Positions 38,188 to 45,566 of a DNA stretch of 64,000 bases are shown in pieces; position 1 is the first letter of the stretch, and each line of letters opens with the position of its first letter. The stretch comes from Chitinophagales bacterium. GTDB lineage: Bacteria; Bacteroidota; Bacteroidia; Chitinophagales; Saprospiraceae. Both the position numbers and the translations under genes were made by a program. The notes beneath the pieces were generated by a model that was not told the DNA's origin, searched no databases, and saw only the letters and a program-made list of their open reading frames with translations. The stretch is from NCBI GenBank assembly GCA_017303875.1, contig JAFLBP010000006.1:62001-126000 (forward strand), read 5' to 3'.

Positions 38188-39150
38188 TTAAAATCCGGTG
38201 GGTTTTAGTTTCAGGCCAAGGGTTTCATCTAAGCCAAAAATCAGGTTCATATTTTGTACCGCCTGACCGGCAGCGCCTTTCAGCAAGTTATCGATGGCCG
38301 CATGTACCACTAAGTGTTCGCCCTGTTTTTCCAAGGAAATGACGCATTTATTGGTATTGACGACCATTTTTAAATCCACCGTCGTGTCGCTTACTTGGGT
38401 AAAGGGATGCGTCTGGTAAAATGTCGAATACAGCGCCTGGGCCGCCGCTTGTGTAAGCGAACTTTTCAGGGTACAGGACACATAAATGCCCCGCGTAAAA
38501 TCGCCGCGCCAGGGTACAAAATGCAGCGCTGCGCCGGGCGAATGCCGGTGTAAAGCAGCTTGCACTTCTTTCAGGTGCTGGTGTTGCAGGGTTTTATATG
38601 GCGAAATATTGGCATGCCGCCAGGGAAAATGCGAAGTGGCCGACAGCGACTGGCCCGCGCCCGTGGCGCCGGTGATGCCGGTGGCGTATACCTCGCCGAG
38701 TTGTCCGGATTCAGCCAATGGCAGCAGCGCCAGTTGCAGGGCCGTCGCAAAACAGCCCGGATTGGCAATCAGATGTGCCCGACGGATATTTTCGCGCTGC
38801 AATTCCGGCAAACCGTACACAAAATCATGCCCCGACCACGCGCCACCGGCCCGATAATCGGTACTCAGGTCAATCACACGCAGGGATGGATCGTTGGGCC
38901 GACTTTCCAGCCACGCTTTGGCTTCTCCGTGCCCAAGGCACAAGAATAAGACCTCTACGGGTTCAGAAGCATCCTGCGTGAAGCGCAGGTCGGTTTCACC
39001 GAGCAGATCCTGGTGTACTTCGGAGAGGCGTTTGCCGGCCTGACTGCGGCTTTGCGCAAAGACCAGTGTTACCTCCGGGTGATTGAGCAAAAGCCGGATA
39101 GTTTCGCCGCCGGTATAGCCGGCTGCGCCGATAATGCCTGCTTTAATCAT
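38188..39150 (-). CDS. argC: N-acetyl(succinyl)-gamma-glutamyl-phosphate reductase
   Basis: 320 residues from MIKAGIIGAAGYTGGETIRL, the normal family start. NADP-binding GAAGYTG, the catalytic Cys in HLIANPGCFATA and the active-site HQHLKEV region are present. The upstream ATG at 39174 would add eight unrelated residues deeper inside argG, so 39150 is preferred. That start overlaps the argG stop by 8 bases. Confidence 0.94.
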   Translation of the reverse strand: MIKAGIIGAAGYTGGETIRLLLNHPEVTLVFAQSRSQAGKRLSEVHQDLLGETDLRFTQDASEPVEVLFLCLGHGEAKAWLESRPNDPSLRVIDLSTDYRAGGAWSGHDFVYGLPELQRENIRRAHLIANPGCFATALQLALLPLAESGQLGEVYATGITGATGAGQSLSATSHFPWRHANISPYKTLQHQHLKEVQAALHRHSPGAALHFVPWRGDFTRGIYVSCTLKSSLTQAAAQALYSTFYQTHPFTQVSDTTVDLKMVVNTNKCVISLEKQGEHLVVHAAIDNLLKGAAGQAVQNMNLIFGLDETLGLKLKPTGF

Positions 39151-40351
39151 GGCCAAGGGTGGGTTCCTGCGCATTGACGAGGTGCCAGATGCGCGTTTGT
39201 TGTCCGAAAATGCGGGTAAAACCTTTGACGTCCTCGCCGGTCCAGCCCTGGTTCATTTCTCCATAAGCGCCAAATTTGGCCGACATCAGGTCGTGCGCCG
39301 TTTCCACACCCGCCACCATAAAGCGGTAGGGATGCAGCTCCACGAATACCGCGCCGCTGACGAATTGCTGGCTGTTTTCCAGAAATGCTTCAATATCGCG
39401 CATGACCGGATCCAGGATTTGCCCTTCGTGCAGCCAGTTGCCGTAAAACTGGCTCAGGGTATCTTTCCACTGCAACTGCCATTTGCTGAGCACGTGTTTT
39501 TCCAGCGCGTGGTGGGCTTTGAGGATAATTACCGGCGCGGCCGCTTCAAATCCTACGCGCCCTTTTATGCCAATAATGGTATCCCCTACGTGAATATCGC
39601 GGCCGATGCCGTAGGGGCCGGCAAGGGCTTGCAGGGCGCGGATGGCTTCGCTGGGGTGTGCGAATGTTTGTCCGTCAACCGCGCGCAGTTCGCCTTTTTC
39701 AAAATCCAGTCGGAGACTGTGCGACGCGGTGGCCGTTACTTGGGTGGGCCAGGCCGATTCGGGCAACATCCCGTTGGAATGAAGTGTTTCGCGGCCCCCC
39801 ACGGAGGTGCCCCAGAGGCCCTTGTTGATGGAGTAGGCCGCTTTTTCAAAGTTCATGGCCACGCCTTTGGCCTTCAGGTATTCAATTTCCGCTTCTCGGC
39901 TGAGGCGTTGGTCGCGGATGGGCGTCAGGATTTCTACCCCCGGCAGGGCAATTTGCAGAATCATATCAAAACGCACCTGATCATTGCCCGCGCCGGTACT
40001 GCCGTGGGCCACTGCCTGCGCACCCAGCGTGCGGGCCGTTTCTGCGAGCGCGAGTGCCTGGCTGAGGCGTTCGGCGCTTACGGAGAGCGGGTAGGTGTTG
40101 TTTTTCAGCACATTACCGAAAATCAGGTAGCGCAGGATGCGGTCGTAGTAGCTTTTTACGGCATTTACGGTGATATGTTGTTTTACGCCGAGGCGATAGG
40201 CATGCGCTTCAATTTGCGCCAGCTCATCGGCGCTGAAGCCGCCGGTATCTACCGTCACAGAAGTGATTTCATAGCCCAGCTCCTGGCCGAGGTAGAGGGC
40301 GCAGTAGGTGGTATCAAGCCCGCCGCTGAAGCCCAGTACTACTTTTTTCAT
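39143..40351 (-). CDS. argG: argininosuccinate synthase
   Basis: 402 residues; joins citrulline and aspartate with ATP. The PP-loop SGGLDTTYCALYLG is at 9-22, followed by VAHGSTGAGNDQVRFD, GRETLHSNGMLPE and the C-terminal family segments. It is second in the operon: its start overlaps the GNAT stop by 4 bases and its end overlaps argC. Confidence 0.95.
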   Translation of the reverse strand: MKKVVLGFSGGLDTTYCALYLGQELGYEITSVTVDTGGFSADELAQIEAHAYRLGVKQHITVNAVKSYYDRILRYLIFGNVLKNNTYPLSVSAERLSQALALAETARTLGAQAVAHGSTGAGNDQVRFDMILQIALPGVEILTPIRDQRLSREAEIEYLKAKGVAMNFEKAAYSINKGLWGTSVGGRETLHSNGMLPESAWPTQVTATASHSLRLDFEKGELRAVDGQTFAHPSEAIRALQALAGPYGIGRDIHVGDTIIGIKGRVGFEAAAPVIILKAHHALEKHVLSKWQLQWKDTLSQFYGNWLHEGQILDPVMRDIEAFLENSQQFVSGAVFVELHPYRFMVAGVETAHDLMSAKFGAYGEMNQGWTGEDVKGFTRIFGQQTRIWHLVNAQEPTLGHD

Positions 40352-40956
40352 ATTTCCTCTTCGATAAGTTGGTAGGTAGTATTGTTTTTTTCAAGCTCGG
40401 CGTGCGGTACGAAAGGATCGTAGAGCATGGCAGTGCAAAGACAGTTTTTGCGGCCTTTACTCATCAGAATATCGTAGTTGACGCAGCTTTGGCAGCCTTT
40501 CCAGAAGGCTTCGTCGTCGGTGAGTTCGGAGTAGGTTACCGGCTCATAGCCCAGTTCTGAATTGATTTTCATTACGGCTAAGCCCGTGGTGAGGCCGAAA
40601 ATTTTCGCATTCGGATATTTTTTGCGCGACAGCGCGAAAATGCGGCGTTTGATGGCGCGCGCCACACCGCTGCCCCGGAAGTTGGGGTTCACGATAAGAC
40701 CGGAATTGGCCACAAATTCACCATCCCAGGTTTCGATATAGCAAAAGCCTACCCATACGCCTGCTTCGGTGAGGGCAATAACCGCTTTGCCTTCTTCCAT
40801 CTTTTCTACGATGTAGGCTGGTGAGCGACGGGCGATGCCCGTACCGCGCGCCTTGGCGGATGTGGCCATTTCCTCCGTAATTTGTTCGGCGAAATGCGCG
40901 TCGGAAGGCGTTGCTACGCGAATGATAATCCTTTCGGAAGTACTCATAATTCCCAT
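40348..40956 (-). CDS. GNAT-family N-acyltransferase, candidate first enzyme of arginine synthesis
   Basis: Up to 202 residues; an ATG at 40947 (MSTSERIIIRVATP) is an equally good start. The acetyl-CoA loop is LIVNPNFRGSGVARAIKRRI. The C-terminal quarter holds a C-x2-C...C-x-C set in CQSCVNYDIL and NCLCTAMLYDP, unusual for GNATs and suggestive of a metal or redox site. It is the first gene of the arginine operon, overlaps argG by 4 bases, and no argA or argJ gene is present in the window. It is therefore the likely N-acetyl- or N-succinyl-glutamate synthase. Function is inferred from position. Confidence 0.75.
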   Translation of the reverse strand: MGIMSTSERIIIRVATPSDAHFAEQITEEMATSAKARGTGIARRSPAYIVEKMEEGKAVIALTEAGVWVGFCYIETWDGEFVANSGLIVNPNFRGSGVARAIKRRIFALSRKKYPNAKIFGLTTGLAVMKINSELGYEPVTYSELTDDEAFWKGCQSCVNYDILMSKGRKNCLCTAMLYDPFVPHAELEKNNTTYQLIEEEI

Positions 40957-41004
40957 TTAACCAGTGTGGATTTTTGACAATGTTTGGACAAAATGTGATT
41001 AGCC

Positions 41005-41031
41005 TGTATACAGCGCCAAGGCGTGTATACA
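41005..41031. promoter_or_regulatory. paired TGTATACA operator-like site upstream of the arginine operon
   Basis: Two identical palindromic octamers TGTATACA (41005-41012, 41024-41031) are centred 19 bp apart, with a GC-rich GCGCC-AA-GGCG inverted repeat between them. They lie 49-75 bp upstream of the first arginine gene. This fits a dimeric or hexameric regulator such as ArgR, but that identification is inference. The rest of gap 40957-41605 (about 650 bp, AT-rich from 41400) shows only the promoter of the next array. Confidence 0.45.
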
Positions 41032-41562
41032 ATGCGAAAGAGAACCAGTTGAAACAGCGGAAAAGTGGTCTTGTAAACGATTTACCCGCAAAACCGGCGC
41101 TTGCGTGGCGCTTGTTTGCAGCAGTAAAAAGTTGTAAAAAAAGTCAGGAGATCAGCCCACTTTGGCTGGAGGAACCGGCGGCAGGATTTGCCGGAAAAAT
41201 TACGGTCGTCGGAAAGAACGGCAACACGGGCGTACGCCGGCGGTGAGGTTTACCGCGCAGGTCGCATAAGCAGGAAGGATGGTGGTCAGAGCGTGTTCCG
41301 TGAAAAGAGCTGTGTGTTTCAACTTTCCGAGTTGTTAGGCATAGAAGTGTTTGAAAAAAATTATTGCGGGGGCAAAGTTACCGGGATTGCAAATACGGGG
41401 GGTTAAAAATATAGGTAAAATGCAAAAAGGCAATATTTATACAACATTTTGATGTTATTTAAAATATAAATTTTAAATATTTAATAAAATAAGAATTAAA
41501 TATTTAACTCAGCAATCGGTAATCATTAAAATTTACCCTGTTCTGAAATGCGGTGTTTGTCC

Positions 41563-41593
41563 TTGTGTGAGGGAAGGCATGGGTATACTTTTG
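41563..41593 (+). promoter_or_regulatory. promoter of the tandem lipoprotein array
   Basis: TACTTTTG (41586-41593) matches the -7 consensus, and a TTG at 41563-41565 lies 20 bp upstream as -33. It is only 12 bp before the first ATG, so the leader is very short. No comparable box occurs in the 24-bp spacers, so the array is probably one transcript. Confidence 0.65.
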
Positions 41594-41605
41594 TGAAAAA
41601 ATAAT

Positions 41606-42154
41606 ATGAAAAATATTAGCCTCCTTTTCATCCTGCTCCTCGCCGCCCTCAGTTTCAGTGCCTGCGAAAAAGAAAAAACGCCACCCACGGAATTGGAAAA
41701 ACTGCCCGCTGCAACTCAGGAAGGCAAAAACACCTTCGGCTGTCTGGTGGATGGCAAGGCCTGGACACCGAAATGGGGCGGGCTGATCAATCCGGGAATA
41801 ACACCATACTATAATAATGTGCTGGGTAATTTTAGTATAATTACCCACTATTACAAAGATGGTAAATCTGAATCCGGATTTTCAATTGGACAAAAATTTG
41901 CCCCATTTTTTGAACCCGGCACTTACACAATGGATGTGGGGCTTTCAAGCTATCGTTTTAAAAGTGACACCTGTATAAGCTCAATTCTTTCCGGCAAAAG
42001 TGAATATCACAACATCAATGGTGTTTTTGAAATCACCCGCCTTGATGTAAGCACCGGCATCATTTCCGGCACCTTTGAGTTTGATGCCGTCAGCGAGACC
42101 TGCCAGGATACCGTGCGCATCACCGACGGGCGTTTCGACATAAAATACAAGTAA
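41606..42154 (+). CDS. tandem variable-core lipoprotein 1 (type A core)
   Basis: 182 residues. Lipoprotein signal ends LSFSAC; the mature N-terminus CEKEKTPPTELEKLP is acidic and Pro-rich, a layout compatible with Bacteroidota surface export. The conserved N-block (NTFGCLVDGKAWTPKWGG) and C-block (ITRLDVSTGIISGTFEF to DGRFDIKYK) flank a variable core. This core contains IGQKFAPFFEPGTYTMDVG and a single Cys (DTC). It differs from its sisters by an extra Ile-Ser near the start (MKNIS). The family resembles small Bacteroidota lipoproteins of the DUF6252 kind (from memory, unverified). First gene of seven and nearest the promoter. Confidence 0.85.
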   Translation: MKNISLLFILLLAALSFSACEKEKTPPTELEKLPAATQEGKNTFGCLVDGKAWTPKWGGLINPGITPYYNNVLGNFSIITHYYKDGKSESGFSIGQKFAPFFEPGTYTMDVGLSSYRFKSDTCISSILSGKSEYHNINGVFEITRLDVSTGIISGTFEFDAVSETCQDTVRITDGRFDIKYK

Positions 42155-42178
42155 AACAAAGCATCAACAAGCATAAAA

Positions 42179-42712
42179 ATGAAAAACACACTCCTTTTCA
42201 TCCTGCTCCTCGCCGCCCTGAGCTTCAGTGCCTGCGAAAAAGAAAAAACGCCACCCACGGAATTGGAAAAACTGCCCGCTGCAACTCAGGAAGGCAAAAA
42301 CACCTTCGGCTGTCTGGTAGATGGCAAGGCCTGGACACCGAAATGGGGCGGGCTGTTAAAGCCCGAACTGACCCCTATGTACAACGAAATTATTGGGCAA
42401 TTTGCCTTAACTGCTTATCAATATCAAAACGACAGTAGAGAAAGTATTAGTCTGGGAACAAAACCACAGGGTGTTTTCGCTCCCGGTGAAGTAATTACTC
42501 GGGATAGTAATTTTGTGTATGTCAGCAAAAAAGATCCATGTAGTAGTAGTTCCCAAAGTTTCTACTGGAGCAAGTCGGGTACCATTCAAATCACCCGCCT
42601 TGATGTAAGCACCGGTATCATTTCCGGCACCTTTGAGTTTGATGCCGTCAGCGAGACCTGTCAGGATACCGTGCGTATCACCGACGGGCGTTTCGACATA
42701 AAATACAAGTAA
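42179..42712 (+). CDS. tandem variable-core lipoprotein 2 (type B core)
   Basis: 177 residues with the same signal peptide, N-block and C-block as gene 1. Its core (LTAYQYQNDSRESISLGTKP, then FAPGEVITRDSNFVYVSK and DPC) is unrelated in detail to type A, and it enters the C-block through GTIQITRLDV rather than GVFEITRLDV. The single core Cys is kept. It is separated from both neighbours by 24-bp spacers of the array type. A secreted, lipid-anchored protein of unknown ligand or function. Confidence 0.85.
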   Translation: MKNTLLFILLLAALSFSACEKEKTPPTELEKLPAATQEGKNTFGCLVDGKAWTPKWGGLLKPELTPMYNEIIGQFALTAYQYQNDSRESISLGTKPQGVFAPGEVITRDSNFVYVSKKDPCSSSSQSFYWSKSGTIQITRLDVSTGIISGTFEFDAVSETCQDTVRITDGRFDIKYK

Positions 42713-42736
42713 AACAAAGCATCAACAAACATAAAA

Positions 42737-43282
42737 ATGAAAAACACACTCCTTCTCATCCTGCTCCTCGCCGCCCTGAGTTTCAGCGCCTGCGAAAAAG
42801 AAAAAACGCCACCCACTGAATTGGAAAAACTGCCCGCCGCAACTCAGGAAGGCAAAAACACCTTCGGCTGTCTGGTAGATGGCAAGGCCTGGACACCGAA
42901 ATGGGGCGGGCTGTTAAAGCCGGGGATAACGCCGTATTATAATAATATACTGGGAAATTTCAGCATAATTACCTACTTCTACAAAAATGGAAAATTTGAA
43001 TCCGGAGTTTCAATTGGACAAAAATTTGCTCCATTTTTTGAACCTGGTACTTATTCTATGGATATAGGGCAGTCGAATTATCTCCTTATAAGTAAAACAT
43101 GTGTAGATTCCGTCATTTCTGATAGTAGAATTTATCATAATATCAATGGTGTTTTTGAAATCACCCGCCTCGACGTAAGCACCGGCATCATTTCCGGCAC
43201 CTTTGAGTTTGATGCCGTCAGCGAGACCTGCCAGGATACTGTGCGCATCACCGACGGGCGTTTCGACATAAAATACAAGTAA
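42737..43282 (+). CDS. tandem variable-core lipoprotein 3 (type A core)
   Basis: 181 residues. The core is closest to gene 1 (ITYFYKNGKFESGVSIGQKF, then FEPGTYSMDIGQSNYLLISK) with Cys in KTC. Its 5' block is nearly identical in DNA to that of gene 7, including synonymous sites, although the cores differ completely. This indicates exchange of cores between copies. It starts 24 bp after gene 2 and ends 24 bp before gene 4. Confidence 0.85.
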   Translation: MKNTLLLILLLAALSFSACEKEKTPPTELEKLPAATQEGKNTFGCLVDGKAWTPKWGGLLKPGITPYYNNILGNFSIITYFYKNGKFESGVSIGQKFAPFFEPGTYSMDIGQSNYLLISKTCVDSVISDSRIYHNINGVFEITRLDVSTGIISGTFEFDAVSETCQDTVRITDGRFDIKYK

Positions 43283-43306
43283 AACAAAGCATCAACAAGC
43301 ATAAAA

Positions 43307-43855
43307 ATGAAAAATACACTCCTTTTCATCCTGTTCCTCGCCGCCCTGAGCTTCAGTGCCTGCGAAAAAGAAAAAACGCCGCCCACGGAATTGGAAAAAC
43401 TGCCCGCTGCAACTCAGGAAGGCAAAAATACCTTCGGCTGTCTGGTGGATGGCAAGGCCTGGACGCCGAAATGGGGCGGGCTGTTAAAGCCAGCTTTGAC
43501 ACCTCATTATAATAATATATTGGGTTCATTCGGTATCGTTGCCGTCCGATATGATGGATCTGAAATTGAAAATGTTTTGAATCTTTCAGGAGAAGGGCTT
43601 TCAATACTAGAAACCGGAAATTACAGTCTGAGCTTTGAAGAAACATCCTTCAGTCTTAAATCAGAAACCTGTAGTACACCCGGCCCTGTAAAGAACGGAA
43701 GGATTTTAATCAATCAAAATGGTACCATTCAAATCACCCGCCTCGATGTAAGCACCGGCATCATTTCCGGCACCTTTGAGTTTGATGCCGTCAGCGAGAC
43801 CTGCCAGGATACTGTGCGCATCACCGACGGGCGTTTCGACATAAAATACAAGTAA
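43307..43855 (+). CDS. tandem variable-core lipoprotein 4 (type B core)
   Basis: 182 residues. The core reads IVAVRYDGSEIENVLNLSGE, then LSILETGNYSLSFEETSFSL with Cys in ETC, and joins the C-block through GTIQITRLDV, as genes 2 and 6 do. The N-block has a Leu-to-Phe change in the signal (FILFLAAL). All family cysteines are kept: the lipid Cys, FGC, the core Cys and the C-block ETC. Confidence 0.85.
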   Translation: MKNTLLFILFLAALSFSACEKEKTPPTELEKLPAATQEGKNTFGCLVDGKAWTPKWGGLLKPALTPHYNNILGSFGIVAVRYDGSEIENVLNLSGEGLSILETGNYSLSFEETSFSLKSETCSTPGPVKNGRILINQNGTIQITRLDVSTGIISGTFEFDAVSETCQDTVRITDGRFDIKYK

Positions 43856-43879
43856 AACAAAGCATCAACAAACATAAAA

Positions 43880-44425
43880 ATGAAAAATACACTCCTTTTC
43901 ATCCTGCTCCTCGCCGCCCTGAGCTTCAGTGCCTGCGAAAAAGAAAAAACGCCGCCCACGGAATTGGAAAAACTGCCCGCCGCGACTCAGGAAGGCAAAA
44001 ACACCTTCGGCTGTCTGGTAGATGGCAAGGCCTGGACACCAAAATGGGGCGGGCTGTTAAAGCCGGGGATAACGCCGTATTATAATAATGTACGAGGTAA
44101 TTTCAGTGTAAAAGCCTACCATTACCAAAGTCAGGATTTCTCCTCCGCAGTTACAATTGGTCAGGAAATGATACCAATTTTTGATCCCGGCACTTATACA
44201 ATGGATGTGGGGCTTACAAGCTATCGTGTTACAAGTGATACCTGTGTAGACCCAATTCTTTCCAACAGAAGAATTTATCGCAACATCAATGGCATTTTTG
44301 AAATCACCCGCCTCGACGTAAGCACCGGCATCATTTCCGGCACCTTTGAGTTTGATGCCGTCAGCGAGACCTGCCAGGATACCGTGCGCATCACCGACGG
44401 GCGTTTCGACATAAAATACAAGTAA
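43880..44425 (+). CDS. tandem variable-core lipoprotein 5 (type A core)
   Basis: 181 residues. Type A core with VKAYHYQSQDFSSAVTIGQE, IFDPGTYTMDVGLTSYRV and Cys in DTC, joining through GIFEITRLDV. Parts such as GTYTMDVGL match gene 1 exactly, while the preceding stretch has diverged strongly, a patchwork pattern. Same 24-bp spacers on both sides. Confidence 0.85.
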   Translation: MKNTLLFILLLAALSFSACEKEKTPPTELEKLPAATQEGKNTFGCLVDGKAWTPKWGGLLKPGITPYYNNVRGNFSVKAYHYQSQDFSSAVTIGQEMIPIFDPGTYTMDVGLTSYRVTSDTCVDPILSNRRIYRNINGIFEITRLDVSTGIISGTFEFDAVSETCQDTVRITDGRFDIKYK

Positions 44426-44449
44426 AACAAAGCATCAACAAGCATAAAA

Positions 44450-44989
44450 ATGAAAAATACACTCCTTTTCATCCTGCTCCTCGCCGCCCTGAGCTTCAGT
44501 GCCTGCGAAAAAGAAAAAACGCCGCCCACGGAATTGGAAAAACTGCCCGCTGCAACTCAGGAAGGCAAAAACACCTTCGGCTGTCTGGTAGATGGCAAGG
44601 CCTGGACACCGAAATGGGGCGGGCTGATCAATCCGGGGATAACGCCATACTATAATAATGTGCTGGGTAGGTTTACCATAGATGCAGCGCATTATTCAAA
44701 TCAAAAACTTAGTTCCGGTGTCTGGATTACAGGTGATTCCATATGGGGGCCTGGGGTGTATAATTTAGTACACCCATTGCTAAGTTATATTCATATTGAT
44801 TCGGCCTGTGGATCTTCCGGGCCTCAAAGCCATGAATACCATGATAACATCAACGGTACCATTCAAATCACCCGCCTTGATGTAAGCACCGGCATCATTT
44901 CCGGCACCTTTGAGTTTGATGCCGTCAGCGAGACCTGCCAGGATACCGTGCACATCAGCGACGGGCGTTTCGACATAAAATACAAGTAA
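44450..44989 (+). CDS. tandem variable-core lipoprotein 6 (type B, chimeric start)
   Basis: 179 residues. Begins its core with LINPGITPYYNNVLG as in gene 1, then changes to a unique stretch (IDAAHYSNQKLSSGVWITGD, YNLVHPLLSYIHIDSAC) and joins through GTIQITRLDV. It looks like a recombinant of an A-type beginning and a B-type end. The C-block has small changes (VHISDGRF instead of VRITDGRF). Confidence 0.85.
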   Translation: MKNTLLFILLLAALSFSACEKEKTPPTELEKLPAATQEGKNTFGCLVDGKAWTPKWGGLINPGITPYYNNVLGRFTIDAAHYSNQKLSSGVWITGDSIWGPGVYNLVHPLLSYIHIDSACGSSGPQSHEYHDNINGTIQITRLDVSTGIISGTFEFDAVSETCQDTVHISDGRFDIKYK

Positions 44990-45013
44990 AACAAAGCATC
45001 AACAAACATAAAA

Positions 45014-45535
45014 ATGAAAAACACACTCCTTCTCATCCTGCTCCTCGCCGCCCTGAGTTTCAGCGCCTGCGAAAAAGAAAAAACGCCACCCACTGAATTG
45101 GAAAAACTGCCCGCCGCAACTCAGGAAGGCAAAAACACCTTCGGCTGCCTGGTGGATGGCAAGGCCTGGACGACGAAGGGAAGCCCGATTAATCCCGGGG
45201 TACAACCTTACTACGACGAACGTTTAAAAGTATTCCAGCTACAGGCTATTTATAAAGAAGAGTCAAGCTTCCAACTAGTTGTAACTGATGTTGTGCAAGC
45301 GGGCAATTATTTACCCTTGCCAAATTTCTCGTATTACTCCATTGCTTCCAAAGATTGTGCTCAACTCGGCTACAAGGAATATCAAATCCTTACCGGCGGC
45401 AATGTGCAGATAACCCGTCTCGATATTGGACAAGGTATTGTGTCCGGCACCTTTGAGTTTGATGCCGTCAGCGAGACCTGCCAGGATACCGTGCGCATCA
45501 CCGACGGGCGTTTCGACATAAAATACAAGTTTTAA
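45014..45535 (+). CDS. tandem variable-core lipoprotein 7 (type C core, divergent C-block)
   Basis: 173 residues, the shortest. The N-block is DNA-identical to gene 3 for about 130 bp. The WTPKWGG box is altered to WTTKGSP and the core is unrelated (LQAIYKEESSFQLVVTDVVQ, NYLPLPNFSYYSIASKDC). The C-block entry reads ITRLDIGQGIVSGTFEF, differing from all others, and the protein ends KYKF. As the terminal copy it lacks the 24-bp spacer. It is followed after 31 bp by the giant hydrolase gene, possibly on the same transcript. Confidence 0.85.
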   Translation: MKNTLLLILLLAALSFSACEKEKTPPTELEKLPAATQEGKNTFGCLVDGKAWTTKGSPINPGVQPYYDERLKVFQLQAIYKEESSFQLVVTDVVQAGNYLPLPNFSYYSIASKDCAQLGYKEYQILTGGNVQITRLDIGQGIVSGTFEFDAVSETCQDTVRITDGRFDIKYKF

Positions 45536-45566
45536 CCTATCCGCTTCACCCTCTAAATTTTCTGAC

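Larger units (their letters stand above)
41606..45535 (+). repeat. seven-copy lipoprotein gene array: conserved blocks of about 330 bp alternating with variable cores of about 220 bp
   Basis: From the end of one core, through the C-block, stop, the 24-bp spacer (AACAAAGCATCAACAARCAT then AAAA), signal peptide and N-block of the next gene, the DNA is almost identical at all six junctions. The cores between them are highly divergent. Starts are 558-573 bp apart, and every second copy is about 1,131-1,143 bp apart, matching an A-B duplication unit. Confidence 0.9.

Noticed and set aside
39134..40375. 413-codon plus-strand open frame
   Set aside because: Antisense to argG, which has full family motifs; the shadow has no recognisable domain.
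41188..41406. Small open frames upstream of the lipoprotein array
   Set aside because: No signal peptide, motif or promoter; they overlap an AT-rich non-coding stretch.
41606..45535. Array read as an integron or CRISPR-like cassette locus
   Set aside because: Repeats are coding and about 330 bp long, each cassette is a full gene with its own start, and no integrase, attC-like fold or cas gene is present.
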